Assembly (NCBI GenBank): GCA_963806685.1
Contig: CAWDZB010000005.1
Coordinates: 62,001-126,000, forward strand
Source: DDH964 sp963806685
GTDB lineage: Bacteria > Desulfobacterota > Desulfuromonadia > Desulfuromonadales > DDH964
DNA: 64,000 nucleotides
Reading direction: 5' to 3'
Numbering within the stretch: the first letter of the stretch is position 1; each line of letters opens with the position of its first letter. Below are positions 8,411 to 17,455 of the stretch, one piece after another. The position numbers and the translations under genes were made by a program. The notes beneath the pieces are model-generated. The model did not search any database. It had not been told where the DNA came from and was given only the letters and a program-made list of their open reading frames with translations.

Positions 8411-9427
8411 ATGAAGGACAGACTCGAATCGATGTTGGCGGCCGGTCGGTCCGCTTTGGAAGAGGCCGGCAGCGAAAACGAACTGCAGGAGGCCAGGGTC
8501 CGCTTTCTCGGGAAGAAGGGGGAGTTGACCGGGATTATGAAGGGTATGGGAGCGCTGACCGCCGGGGAGCGACCAGCCGTCGGTGCCCTGGCCAACCGGG
8601 TCAAGGATGAACTCGAAACCCTTTTCGAACAGCGTGCCGCCCAGTTGCGGCAGCTGGCGATTGCTCGGCGGCTGGAGCAAGAGCGGATTGACGTAACCCT
8701 ACCTGGCCGCATTCGTCCCCTTGGCAGCAAGCATCCCATCTCCATGGTGACCGAGGAAATCTGCGCCATTTTCTCCGGTCTTGGCTTCGGCATCGCCGAA
8801 GGACCGGAGATCGAAAATGATTTCTATAATTTTGAGGCACTGAACTTCCCCAAAGACCATCCCGCCCGGGATATGCAGGATACCTTTTTCGTCTCCGAGG
8901 ATATCCTGCTGCGCACCCATACCTCGCCGGTGCAGATCCGTACCATGTTGCAGCACGCTCCACCTTTGCGGGTGGTTGCCCCGGGGACGGTTTATCGCCG
9001 GGACTCGGACATCACCCACAGCCCGATGTTCCATCAGGTCGAGGGGTTCCTGGTCGATCGGCATATTACCTTCGGCGACCTCAAGGGGGTGCTTTCCACT
9101 TTTCTCAGCCAATACTTCGGTGAAGGAGTGGAGGTGCGCTTTCGGCCTTCCTTCTTCCCCTTTACCGAGCCTTCCGCCGAGGTCGACATCCAGTGCGTCA
9201 TTTGTGGTGGTAGCGGCTGCCGGGTCTGCAAAAATTCCGGTTGGCTGGAAATCCTCGGCAGTGGCATGATCGATCCGGAAGTCTTTCGGGCTGTCAACTA
9301 CGATCCCGACCAGTACAGCGGCTTCGCCTTCGGTATGGGGGTGGAGCGGATCGCCATGCTCAAATACGGGGTCAAGGACCTGCGGCTGTTCTTCGAGAAC
9401 GACGTCCGGTTTTTGCGGCAGTTCTAA
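8411..9427 (+). CDS. pheS: Phenylalanyl-tRNA synthetase, alpha subunit
   Basis: This is the catalytic subunit of the (alpha-beta)2 PheRS. The ATG at 8411 begins MKDRLESMLAAGRSALEEAG, the usual N-terminal coiled-coil. The frame upstream of it crosses the attenuator hairpin and is rejected. The 338 residues include class II motif 2 (VYRRDSDITHSPMFHQVEG), FRPSFFPFTEPSAEVD and motif 3 (FAFGMGVERIAMLKYG). Expression is probably controlled by the leader peptide and terminator just upstream. Confidence 0.97.
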   Translation: MKDRLESMLAAGRSALEEAGSENELQEARVRFLGKKGELTGIMKGMGALTAGERPAVGALANRVKDELETLFEQRAAQLRQLAIARRLEQERIDVTLPGRIRPLGSKHPISMVTEEICAIFSGLGFGIAEGPEIENDFYNFEALNFPKDHPARDMQDTFFVSEDILLRTHTSPVQIRTMLQHAPPLRVVAPGTVYRRDSDITHSPMFHQVEGFLVDRHITFGDLKGVLSTFLSQYFGEGVEVRFRPSFFPFTEPSAEVDIQCVICGGSGCRVCKNSGWLEILGSGMIDPEVFRAVNYDPDQYSGFAFGMGVERIAMLKYGVKDLRLFFENDVRFLRQF

Positions 9428-9482
9428 AAAAGGACCCGCGACAGTTTCTTGACAACGCTTAGCAGATAAAGGACGCGCAGCA

Positions 9483-11897
9483 ATGATCGTCACCTATAAC
9501 TGGCTGAAAGAATTTGTCGACTGCACCCTTGCCCCCGAGGAATTGGCTCACCGCCTGACTATGGCCGGTCTTGAGGTCGATGCCATGGAACAGATCGGTG
9601 CCGAACTTGACAATGTGATCGTTGCCGGCCTGGTCAGTGTCGACCCCCATCCCGATGCCGACCGGTTGACGGTCTGCAAGGTCGACACCGGCAGCGGCAT
9701 GGTCCAGGTCGTCTGCGGGGCCAAGAACCACCGCAGCGGCGACCTGGTGGCCCTGGCCCAAGTGGGTTCGGTCCTGCCCGGGGACTTCAAGATCAAGAAA
9801 TCGAAGATCCGCGGCCAGGAGTCGCAGGGCATGCTCTGTTCGGAGCGGGAACTCGGGCTGACCGAAGAGTCGGAAGGGATCCTGATCCTTCCCCAGGATC
9901 TCCCTTTGGGGGTTCCGGTTTTCGAAGCCCTCGGTCTTAAGGATGTGCGTTTCGAACTGGGTCTTACCCCCAACCGGGCCGACTGCCTGAGCATCGTCGG
10001 CGTCGCCCGGGAGGTAGCTGCAATGACCGGCAGCCCACTACATTTGCCGCAGCCGGCCGTCCGCGAAAGCGGCGAGGAGATCGGTCAGCTGACCTCGGTG
10101 ACCATCGAGGAACCTGAGTTGTGCCCGCGCTATGCCGCTCGTCTGATTCGCAATGTCAGCATCGGTCCTTCCCCCGAATGGCTGGTACGCCGGCTGGAGT
10201 CGGTCGGGCAGCGTTCCATCAACAACGTGGTCGATGTCACCAACTATGTCCTGATGGAGCTCGGCCATCCTCTGCATGCCTTTGATTTCCGCCTGTTGAG
10301 GGGAGGAAGAATCGTAGTCAAACGGGCCCTCGACGGCGATTGTTTTACCACCCTCGACAGCCTGGATAGGGTTCTTGGAAGCGATGACCTGACGATTTGC
10401 GATGGGGAAGGGGCGGTGGCCCTGGCCGGAATCATGGGTGGGGAAAATTCCGAAATTCAAGCCGATACCGTCGATATCCTGCTGGAGAGCGCCTATTTCC
10501 ATCCGGGAGCAATCCGCCGCACCAGCAAACGGTTGGGGATTCATACCGAATCTTCCCACCGTTTCGAACGCGGTGCAGATATCAACATGGTTCCAGTGGC
10601 CCTTGATCGGGCGGCAGCCCTGATCGTCGAGGTTGCCGGCGGGAACGTGGCCAGGGGAAGGATCGACAATTACCCGAAACCGATCGCACCGCGCCTGATT
10701 GATCTGTCGATTCAGCGCACCAATCAAATCCTCGGCCTGGATTTGGAGCCGTCTGCGATTGTCGGGTTGCTTTCCGCCATTGGTCTTGAGATTCAACCGG
10801 CCGCTGCAGGGGAGCGCGCGGTCCTGAGTGTCGGTCTGCCGACCTTCCGCCCCGACCTCGAACGCGAGATCGACCTGGTGGAAGAGGTCGCCAGGCTTAA
10901 TGGTTATGACCGGATCCCGGTCACCATGCCTGAGAGCCGGATCACCTGCCACACGCCGCCGGTTCATGTCGAGCGCCTTAATCAGGCCAGAAACGCCTTG
11001 ATTGCCGCCGGGTTTTCCGAGATCATCAACTATTCCTTCGTGGCCCCCGGAGCCTGGGACAGAATTCGCCTTGGCGACGATGACCCCCGGCGCCGGACTG
11101 TGCCCCTTCTCAATCCGCTCAACGAGGAACAGTCGGTCATGCGCACCAGCCTGGTGCCCAGCGTGCTTGAGACGGTTGCCCGCAACCTGGCCTACCGCAG
11201 CAGGGACCTGCGGCTGTTCGAGCTGCGGCCGGTTTTTCTCCCCGGCCCTGCCGACGATTTGCCCCTGGAGCGCCAACATCTGGTGGCGGCCATCAGCGGA
11301 CGAAGGGCACCCGAAGGATGGTGCCAGGTGGACGCCGCGGTCGACTTTTTTGATCTCAAAGGGGCGACCGAAAATCTGCTTGCCCGCTTCCGGGTGACGG
11401 GAATTTCCTGGGACGCAACGCAAAGTGAACCATTCCTGCATCCCGGAAAGAGCTGTAGTATTATTGTCGGCACCACCTCGATCGGCACCATTGGCGAGGT
11501 TCATCCGGAGGTGCTGGCCGGTTACGAAATCGATCTGCCCCTTTACCTAGTCGATCTCGACCTGGACGCGGTATTTTCCCAGGCGGGTGATTTCCCTGGG
11601 ATACGTTCTCTGTCACGGTTCCCGGACATTTTTCGGGACAGCGCTTTGGTCCTGGCCGAAGAGGTGAGTGCCGCGCAACTGCTGCAGGCGATCGATCGAG
11701 CCAAATCTCGCTATGCCGAGGAGGTGGTACTGTTCGACATTTACCGCGGGAGCGGGGTCCCTGAAGGGGAAAAAAGCGTAGGGATTCGGGTACGTTATCG
11801 CAGTGCCGAGAAGACCCTGACCGATGAGGAGATCCAGGCTGCCCACGGGAGGATTCTTAAGGTTCTGGAGAAGGAGTTCGGAGCTCGGTTGCGCTGA
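9483..11897 (+). CDS. pheT: Phenylalanyl-tRNA synthetase, beta subunit
   Basis: This is the large non-catalytic subunit, which recognises tRNA-Phe and edits mischarged tyrosine. The 804 residues show the EMAP-II-like tRNA-binding domain (about 40-150: VDPHPDADRLTVCKVDTG), the B3/B4 editing domain (about 215-390), the B5 domain, a catalytic-like core, and a C-terminal FDX-ACB domain (FPDIFRDSALVLAEEV onward). The length is normal. It follows pheS by 55 nt. Confidence 0.97.
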   Translation: MIVTYNWLKEFVDCTLAPEELAHRLTMAGLEVDAMEQIGAELDNVIVAGLVSVDPHPDADRLTVCKVDTGSGMVQVVCGAKNHRSGDLVALAQVGSVLPGDFKIKKSKIRGQESQGMLCSERELGLTEESEGILILPQDLPLGVPVFEALGLKDVRFELGLTPNRADCLSIVGVAREVAAMTGSPLHLPQPAVRESGEEIGQLTSVTIEEPELCPRYAARLIRNVSIGPSPEWLVRRLESVGQRSINNVVDVTNYVLMELGHPLHAFDFRLLRGGRIVVKRALDGDCFTTLDSLDRVLGSDDLTICDGEGAVALAGIMGGENSEIQADTVDILLESAYFHPGAIRRTSKRLGIHTESSHRFERGADINMVPVALDRAAALIVEVAGGNVARGRIDNYPKPIAPRLIDLSIQRTNQILGLDLEPSAIVGLLSAIGLEIQPAAAGERAVLSVGLPTFRPDLEREIDLVEEVARLNGYDRIPVTMPESRITCHTPPVHVERLNQARNALIAAGFSEIINYSFVAPGAWDRIRLGDDDPRRRTVPLLNPLNEEQSVMRTSLVPSVLETVARNLAYRSRDLRLFELRPVFLPGPADDLPLERQHLVAAISGRRAPEGWCQVDAAVDFFDLKGATENLLARFRVTGISWDATQSEPFLHPGKSCSIIVGTTSIGTIGEVHPEVLAGYEIDLPLYLVDLDLDAVFSQAGDFPGIRSLSRFPDIFRDSALVLAEEVSAAQLLQAIDRAKSRYAEEVVLFDIYRGSGVPEGEKSVGIRVRYRSAEKTLTDEEIQAAHGRILKVLEKEFGARLR

Positions 11898-11954
11898 GTC
11901 TTGCCGGCGGCAGGACAAAATTTGCCAGGAAGTTGAAATGTCTTTAAAAAGCGG

Positions 11955-11983
11955 TTGCTATGGAAACAGGGCTGTGTTATAAA
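11955..11983 (+). promoter_or_regulatory. Candidate sigma-70 promoter for ihfA
   Basis: TTGCTA (11955-11960), a 17-bp spacer and TATAAA (11978-11983) lie about 46 bp upstream of the ihfA ATG, in the pheT-ihfA gap. Both hexamers are good matches, though in a short AT-rich gap they could also occur by chance. Confidence 0.5.
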
Positions 11984-12029
11984 AACCCGTAAATTCAGGG
12001 ACCTGTAGAATTCTGGAGGTGACGGAGCC

Positions 12030-12311
12030 ATGACTAAGGCGGATCTTATCGAAAGCGTATATCTGAAAACCGGCTTTTCCAAGAAGGAATCCGCCGAAAT
12101 TGTCGAGACCGTTTTCGACCTGATCAAAGGCACCCTGGAAAAAGGTGAAAAAATCAAGATTGCCGGTTTCGGCAATTTCGTGGTCAAAGAGAAATCGACC
12201 CGTCGCGGGCGCAATCCGCAGACGGGCGAAGAAATCGAGATTTCTTCCCGGCGCATTCTTACCTTCAAGCCGAGCCAGGTCCTGAAAAGCTCTATCAACG
12301 GGGAAGAGTAG
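12030..12311 (+). CDS. ihfA: Integration host factor alpha subunit
   Basis: IHF is a heterodimeric DNA-bending protein. The 93 residues begin MTKADLIESVYLKTGFSKKE and include GEKIKIAGFGNFVVKEK and the beta-arm RRGRNPQTGEEIEISSRR. pheT-ihfA linkage and the sequence both favour IHF-alpha over HU. GGAGGTGACGGAGCC precedes the ATG. A merR-like gene follows, the order also seen around ihfA elsewhere. Confidence 0.94.
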   Translation: MTKADLIESVYLKTGFSKKESAEIVETVFDLIKGTLEKGEKIKIAGFGNFVVKEKSTRRGRNPQTGEEIEISSRRILTFKPSQVLKSSINGEE

Positions 12312-12335
12312 CAAGTTCCCCGCTCCCGGGGGAGC

Positions 12336-12707
12336 GTGAAGGTGGAGATCCCTGAAAAGCTGTATTTTAAAATCGGGGAAGTGGCCGAACTGACCGGCAT
12401 CAAGCCTCACGTGCTGCGGTATTGGGAGTCGGAGTTCAGCCTGTTTCGCCTGGCCAAAAGCCGCTCCCGGCAGCGTCTCTATCGCCGGAAGGACATCGAG
12501 CTGGTCCTCCGTATCAAAGACCTTCTCTACAATCAGGGTTTTACCATCGCCGGTGCCAAGAAGAAGCTGCGCGAACCGGCCCCTCCGGTAGCCACCGACA
12601 CCGATCAACTTGACCTGCCGTTGGACAAAGCCGCCGAACGCCGCCTGCTGGACGAAGTTCGTGGCGACCTGCAGCGCCTGCGGGCGCTTCTCGATCGTTC
12701 CCACTGA
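12336..12707 (+). CDS. MerR-family transcriptional regulator
   Basis: The 123-residue protein is a short MerR-type DNA-binding protein. Residues 9-75 form the winged helix (LYFKIGEVAELTGIKPHVLRYWE, then RRKDIELVLRIKDLLYNQGFTIAGAKKKL). The C-terminal effector part is short, with no metal-binding cysteines, so it is not a metal sensor of the MerR/CueR type. The GTG start at 12336 follows a GGGGGAG site. It sits 24 nt after ihfA and is probably co-transcribed. The target is unknown. Confidence 0.88.
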   Translation: MKVEIPEKLYFKIGEVAELTGIKPHVLRYWESEFSLFRLAKSRSRQRLYRRKDIELVLRIKDLLYNQGFTIAGAKKKLREPAPPVATDTDQLDLPLDKAAERRLLDEVRGDLQRLRALLDRSH

Positions 12708-12732
12708 ATATCCATTTCTCAGCGAGGTCCCG

Positions 12733-13512
12733 TTGCTCATTCTTGTGACTAACGACGATGGGATCCATTCGCCGGGACTCGCCGTTCTTGCTGATACCCT
12801 TTCATCCATGGGGCGGGTCGTTGTCGTTGCCCCGGACCGGGAACGCAGCGCGGTTGGGCACGCCTTGACCCTGCATGCGCCGCTACGTGCCGATGAGTTG
12901 CGAAGCGATGTTTTTGCCGTAGACGGGACCCCCACCGATTGCGTCAACCTGGGAATTCACGGCCTGCTCGCAAAGACTCCCGACCTGGTCGTTTCCGGGA
13001 TCAACCGCGGCGGCAACCTCGGCGACGATATCACCTATTCAGGAACCGTTGCCGCAGCCATGGAGGCTACCCTGATGGGGGTTCCTGCATTTGCCGTTTC
13101 CCTGGAGGGTGGGCGTTTCCTGGCCGAGGACTTTGCCGTAGCCGCAGGATATTCCAGGTCCCTGGCCGAACTGGTCGTCCGCAATGGGCTTCCCGCCGAT
13201 ACCTTCCTGAATGTCAACGTTCCCGCCGGACAGCCCTGCGGTGCCTGCCTTACCCGCCAGGGGAAGCGGCAGTATTCCGACCTGGTTGTCGAGAAACTGG
13301 ACCCTCGTGGTCGAAAATATTACTGGATTGGCGGCGGCAAGGTCGGTTTTCATGACCTGCCCGGAACCGATTTCCATGCCATTCACCAAGGGCTGATTTC
13401 GATCACCCCCCTCCATTTGGACCTGACTAACGATCAGTCCTTCACCACCCTTGAACCGTGGGGACTGGACACCCTTCCTCTTCCGACTGACCAACGCGGA
13501 TCCACCCGCTGA
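12733..13512 (+). CDS. surE: 5'-nucleotidase SurE
   Basis: SurE is a metal-dependent survival phosphatase acting on nucleoside monophosphates. The family begins M-x-ILVTNDDG, so I start at the TTG at 12733, preceded by GCGAGGTCC. The longer frame to 12610 overlaps the MerR gene. The 259 residues contain the metal site TNDDG, PDRERSAVGHALTL and SGINRGGNLGDDITYSGTVAAA. It opens a surE-pcm-nlpD-rpoS arrangement like that of E. coli. Confidence 0.95.
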   Translation: MLILVTNDDGIHSPGLAVLADTLSSMGRVVVVAPDRERSAVGHALTLHAPLRADELRSDVFAVDGTPTDCVNLGIHGLLAKTPDLVVSGINRGGNLGDDITYSGTVAAAMEATLMGVPAFAVSLEGGRFLAEDFAVAAGYSRSLAELVVRNGLPADTFLNVNVPAGQPCGACLTRQGKRQYSDLVVEKLDPRGRKYYWIGGGKVGFHDLPGTDFHAIHQGLISITPLHLDLTNDQSFTTLEPWGLDTLPLPTDQRGSTR

Positions 13513-13520
13513 GGATTCCC

Positions 13521-14174
13521 ATGGATTTCGCCATTGCCAGACGGCGCATGGTCGAGCGGCAGGTTGCAGGCCGCGGCGTCTGCGACCCCCAGGTCCTTGA
13601 GGCCATGCGCAGGGTTCCCCGACACCGGTTCGTCGAGGAGGCCTTGTGGAATCAGGCCTACAGCGACTTTCCCCTGCCCATCGGTGAAAAGCAGACCATA
13701 TCCCAGCCCTTTATGGTGGGGTTCATGACGGCGGCCATTGGCCTGCAAGGGGGAGAACGGGTCCTCGAAATCGGCACAGGTTCAGGATATCAGGCCGCGG
13801 TCCTGTCGCAGATTGCCGGACAGGTTTTTTCCATCGAGCGTCATGCTGCGCTGGCCAGGAAGGCCCGTCGATGCCTTGATGCCTGTGGCTGCAGCGGGGT
13901 CATTGTCAAGGTTTGTGATGGGACCGCAGGATGGCCCGAAGAGGCCCCCTTCGATGCCATTGTCGTCACGGCCGGCGCGCCAGCCATCCCCGCCGAGTAT
14001 CTGCAACAATTGCGGATTGGAGGCCGCCTGGTTATCCCGGTCGGGGACCGGGGGGCCCAGGTGCTGGTCAGGGTGACCAGGGTCGACAGCGAGGAATTCC
14101 GGGAAGAACGCCTGTTGGACTGCCGTTTCGTGCCGCTGGTCGGTCATCACGGCTGGCAAGGGGAAGACGGCTGA
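13521..14174 (+). CDS. pcm: Protein-L-isoaspartate O-methyltransferase
   Basis: This enzyme repairs isoaspartyl damage using SAM. The 217 residues carry motif I VLEIGTGSGYQAAVLSQI, the N-terminal RVPRHRFVEEAL and PLPIGEKQTISQPFMVGFM, and the post-I block FDAIVVTAGAPAIP. It follows surE by 8 nt and precedes the decayed yqaA-like gene. Length is normal and no defect is visible. Confidence 0.96.
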   Translation: MDFAIARRRMVERQVAGRGVCDPQVLEAMRRVPRHRFVEEALWNQAYSDFPLPIGEKQTISQPFMVGFMTAAIGLQGGERVLEIGTGSGYQAAVLSQIAGQVFSIERHAALARKARRCLDACGCSGVIVKVCDGTAGWPEEAPFDAIVVTAGAPAIPAEYLQQLRIGGRLVIPVGDRGAQVLVRVTRVDSEEFREERLLDCRFVPLVGHHGWQGEDG

Positions 14175-14175
14175 T

Positions 14176-14771
14176 GTGCAACCCCTGCGGCGGCTGTACG
14201 AGTGGGTTCTGCATTAGGCCATCACGCCTTAGGGGGGGCGGCTTTTTTTTGCTGGCCTTTGCGGAATCCTCGTTCTTTCCGATCCCCTACTTTTGGCATC
14301 CGGGCTTGCCGCTCCCGCTCGATCCTGCCGCTTCGCAATGGTTGCCGCTTTTGGTTCGGTTCTGGGTGGCACCTGTGGTTACGGCATCGCCAGGCTTCAT
14401 AGGGACGTGCTGGCACCCCTTTTCTATGCCTATGTCCGGGGGTAACCGAATCGCTTTTCGGCCTGTACAGAGCCTGCTCACGGCCTATGGATTCTGGACG
14501 ATTTTCGCCGCCGGTTTCACTTCCATCCCCTACAGGGTCATTACCTTTGGCGCCGGGGGCATTCAGATCCGTTTCCCGGTATTTGTCTTTGGCTCCCTGC
14601 TTCGCCGGAGCCTGCAGTTTTTCAGGGGTTGCCTGGTTGCTGCACCGGTTCGATTTGCCAACGCGGGACTTCATCGAGCGCATCATTGATTTTCTGACCC
14701 TGCTGGTCACCGCCATGTTGATCAGGAGATTTTTCCTGGTGCGGTTGGTGTTCAAGCCCGGCCACGGTTGA
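14176..14771 (+). pseudogene. yqaA-like (VTT/DedA-type) membrane protein, multiply frameshifted
   Basis: Pieces of one YqaA-like inner-membrane protein appear in order but in changing frames. These are VQPLRRLYEWVLH (from GTG 14176, then TAG), ALGHHALGGAAFF, LLAFAESSFFPIP, then VAAFGSVLGGTCGYGIAR in another frame, then LLTAYGFWTIFAAGF and SIPYRVITFGAGG, and finally RFDLPTRDFIERIIDFLTLL. At least four frame changes are needed, several near homopolymers (GGGGGG and the T8 run near 14240-14253). No single frame could give a working protein. It overlaps the end of pcm, so it was once part of that operon. Confidence 0.82.
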
Positions 14772-14848
14772 CGGGTCAGGAAGAATCCGGTTAACATGAG
14801 GCCCGGTGTCGCTCCGGGCACTTCCATCCTATCCCCCAAACGGTAGGA

Positions 14849-15643
14849 ATGATGCGCACAAGGATTCTGGTTGTAGTTTTGGCCTATATGCTGCTGAATG
14901 CGTGTACGGCAGTGGGCGGAGTTTACCACAAGGTGTTGCCGGGGCAGACCCTGTACAGCATCAGCAAGACCTATGATGTTGATGAGCGGTACCTGGCCCG
15001 CATCAATGGCATTAACGATCCGAACCAATTAAAAGCAGGTCAACAGCTCTATATCCCCGGCGCGAACAAAAAACGGAGTGTCCCTGTCACCGTTCCATCC
15101 GGATTCTCTTCTGAGCCCCGATCCGTACCTCCCCGGCGGGCGACGGTCGCCCAGCCCCCTGCGACGACCAGACGGGCACCTCCTCCCGCAACGATTGCCC
15201 CGTCTTCCCAGTCACCACCCGCCGGGACCCGGTCAAGGCGTGCCTCCTCAACGGGCTCCGCTGTCCATAAAGGCCAGTTTATCTGGCCCCTGCGGGGAAG
15301 GGTTTTAAAACGATTTGGCAGCAAAAGCGGCGGAGCGCTGTGCAAGGGGCTGGAGATTGCCGCCGTGCCGGGAGCTGCAGTCGTATCGGCTGCAGCTGGA
15401 AAGGTTATTTATAGTGGCGACGGGATCAGTGGCTTCGGGAACCTGATTATCATCCGGCATGATAATTCCTACTTCACCGTTTATGGATTCAACCAGAAGA
15501 ACCTCGTATCCAGCGGTGCTTTTGTCAGCAAGGGGCAACAGATTGCCCGGGCTGGGGTTCCACCGAAAGGGGGAAATGCCCGACTCTACTTTGAAATTCG
15601 CGCCGGGAAGAAGCCCGTCGACCCGATTTTTTACTTGCCATAG
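14849..15643 (+). CDS. nlpD: NlpD-like LysM/LytM lipoprotein (catalytically degenerate)
   Basis: The 264-residue protein has a lipoprotein signal (MLLNAC, likely lipidated Cys19), a LysM domain (about 28-70: VLPGQTLYSISKTYDV), a Pro/Ser/Arg-rich linker and a C-terminal M23/LytM domain (about 145-262). The M23 zinc-binding residues are replaced. The usual HxGxD-type site reads CKGLEI, and the final HFEIR-type site reads YFEIR. This is the pattern of NlpD/EnvC factors that activate amidases rather than cut peptidoglycan. Its position before rpoS matches nlpD in E. coli. Confidence 0.86.
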   Translation: MMRTRILVVVLAYMLLNACTAVGGVYHKVLPGQTLYSISKTYDVDERYLARINGINDPNQLKAGQQLYIPGANKKRSVPVTVPSGFSSEPRSVPPRRATVAQPPATTRRAPPPATIAPSSQSPPAGTRSRRASSTGSAVHKGQFIWPLRGRVLKRFGSKSGGALCKGLEIAAVPGAAVVSAAAGKVIYSGDGISGFGNLIIIRHDNSYFTVYGFNQKNLVSSGAFVSKGQQIARAGVPPKGGNARLYFEIRAGKKPVDPIFYLP

Positions 15644-15709
15644 GCCAGGCCTTCTCATAGACTTCACGCGTGTTTGAGTCCAGGAACTGCAAACCGGGAG
15701 CCTTCGAAT

Positions 15710-16735
15710 ATGGATGACATGGTGCACGATTACGACGATCTGGAACCGGAAGAAGGAGAACTCGAGCTCTCCGGGGATGACGGCCTGGAAAGTCTTGCGG
15801 AAGAAGATCGCGAGGTGGAAGAAGAGGATGAGGACGAAGAAGCCGTCCAGGAAAAGGGCCCCCTCGACGACCATTCGGATGATGCCATCAAGCTTTATCT
15901 GAAAGAGATTCAGAAGACCAACCTGCTGACGGCCGAAGATGAACGGGCCTTGGCGCTGCGTATTTCCCAGGGCGACATGGCTGCCCGCAACCGGATGATC
16001 GAATCGAATCTGCGCCTGGTGGTGAAAATTGCCAAACGCTACATGAACCGCGGGCTTCCCTTCCTTGATTTGATCGAGGAAGGAAATATGGGGTTGATCA
16101 AAGCAGTTGAACGCTTCAAGCTTTCCAAGGAATGCCGGTTTTCGACCTACGCCACCTGGTGGATCCGGCAATCGATCGAACGGGCCCTGGTCAACCAGAG
16201 CCGAACCATTCGCCTGCCGGTTCACGTTTCCGACGACATCAACAAGTACATCAAGATCAGCCGGGAATTGACCCATCAGTTAAACCGTGAACCCCAGCCC
16301 AAGGAGATTGCCGAGGCCATGGGGGTCGACCCGGCCTATATCCGCCGGCTGATGGTCCTGGTCAAGAAGACCTATTCTATCGAGCACCCGATGGGCGAGA
16401 ATAACGATTACAGCCTGATTGACACCATCGAGGATACCAACAGCGTCGACCCGGCTGCCCTGATCGAAGATCTCAACAAGTTCGCTTATGTTAGCGAATG
16501 GCTGGATACCCTGGGTGAGAACGAACAGGAAATTCTTGCCCTGAGGTTCGGGCTCAATGACCGGGAGCCCCAGACCCTGGATACCATTGGCCGTCGTTTC
16601 GGGGTGACTCGGGAACGCATTCGCCAGATAGAGGCCAAGAGTCTGGAAAAACTGCGCCGGATTATGGAAGAAAAGGAGTTCCCGAGCAGAACTTTTGCCG
16701 ATCAGGGCGAGGCAGGAGGAAATGGTCGTGGATGA
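15710..16735 (+). CDS. rpoS: RNA polymerase sigma factor RpoS
   Basis: This is a group 2 sigma-70 factor for stationary-phase and stress transcription. I start at the ATG at 15710 (MDDMVHDYDDLEPEEGELEL), giving 341 residues. A TTG at 15674 is possible but weaker. After a very acidic N-terminal 60 residues come region 1.2 (DAIKLYLKEIQKTNLLT), region 2 (RFSTYATWWIRQSIERAL), region 3 and the region 4 helix-turn-helix (LDTIGRRFGVTRERIRQIEA). The surE-pcm-nlpD context and size support RpoS over RpoD. Its 3' end overlaps apt by 14 nt. Confidence 0.93.
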   Translation: MDDMVHDYDDLEPEEGELELSGDDGLESLAEEDREVEEEDEDEEAVQEKGPLDDHSDDAIKLYLKEIQKTNLLTAEDERALALRISQGDMAARNRMIESNLRLVVKIAKRYMNRGLPFLDLIEEGNMGLIKAVERFKLSKECRFSTYATWWIRQSIERALVNQSRTIRLPVHVSDDINKYIKISRELTHQLNREPQPKEIAEAMGVDPAYIRRLMVLVKKTYSIEHPMGENNDYSLIDTIEDTNSVDPAALIEDLNKFAYVSEWLDTLGENEQEILALRFGLNDREPQTLDTIGRRFGVTRERIRQIEAKSLEKLRRIMEEKEFPSRTFADQGEAGGNGRG

Positions 16736-17243
16736 GCTGAAACGGATCATTCGAGACGTCCCCGATTTCCCCAAGGAGGGGATCGTCTTCAAGGATATTA
16801 CGACCCTGTTGAGCGATGCGAAAAGCTTCCACCGCATGGTCGATTTGCTGTCCCATCGCTATGTGGGGGAGAATATTGACCAGGTCGTAGGCGTCGAGGC
16901 CCGGGGTTTTATTCTCGGTGCCGCCCTTGCCTACAAACTGGGTGCCGGCATCACCCTGGTGCGCAAACCTGGAAAGCTGCCCTACAAGACCCGAAAGAAA
17001 TCCTACGATCTCGAGTACGGGACCGATACCCTGGAAATCCATGAGGATGCCTTTGTGCCCGGGGAGAGGGTTCTAATTGCAGACGACCTGCTGGCCACCG
17101 GCGGCACTATGACTGCCGTCGTGGAATTGGTGGAAGATTTGGGGGCCGAGGTAGTTGAATGCTGTTTCCTTGCTGAACTGGAGTTCCTGCAGGGGCGAAA
17201 GCGGTTGCCCGAGGGAAAGGTTTTCAGCCTGTTGAAGTTCTGA
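16722..17243 (+). CDS. apt: Adenine phosphoribosyltransferase
   Basis: Apt salvages adenine to AMP using PRPP. I choose the ATG at 16722, preceded by CAGGAGGAA, giving 173 residues that start MVVDELKRIIRDVPDFPKEG. The in-frame start at 16695 lies deeper in rpoS. The PRPP-binding loop reads RVLIADDLLATGGTMTA, and VEARGFILGAALAYKLG is also typical. It is translationally coupled to rpoS by overlap. Confidence 0.96.
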   Translation: MVVDELKRIIRDVPDFPKEGIVFKDITTLLSDAKSFHRMVDLLSHRYVGENIDQVVGVEARGFILGAALAYKLGAGITLVRKPGKLPYKTRKKSYDLEYGTDTLEIHEDAFVPGERVLIADDLLATGGTMTAVVELVEDLGAEVVECCFLAELEFLQGRKRLPEGKVFSLLKF

Positions 17244-17270
17244 TCCCCTGGCATTTCGTGGATTCCAAAA

Positions 17271-17347
17271 GGCCCCGTAGCTCAGCTGGATAGAGCAACC
17301 GCCTCCTAAGCGGTAGGTCGTGCGTTCGAATCGCGCCGGGGCCGCCA
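17271..17347 (+). tRNA. tRNA-Arg (CCT)
   Basis: The cloverleaf is complete: acceptor GGCCCCG/CGGGGCC, D stem GCTC/GAGC, anticodon stem ACCGC/GCGGT with loop CTCCTAA (anticodon CCT at 17305-17307), T arm GTGCG-TTCGAAT-CGCGC, discriminator G, and encoded CCA. It reads the AGG arginine codon. Confidence 0.97.
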
Positions 17348-17351
17348 AAAT

Positions 17352-17390
17352 AAAAACAGCCACCGGGTCTTCAGACCGGTGGCTGTTTTT
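17352..17390. terminator. Bidirectional terminator after tRNA-Arg
   Basis: A 15-bp perfect stem (17352-17366 with 17376-17390) carries its own T5 on one arm and A5 on the other. It can therefore act on both strands, ending tRNA-Arg rightward and the convergent CBS/DUF294 gene leftward. Confidence 0.88.
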
Positions 17391-17455
17391 ATTTTTGGAA
17401 CGCGACGGAAATTGAATCAGGCCGGGACGATTTTCTTTTGGTCCAGTTTGCTGTC

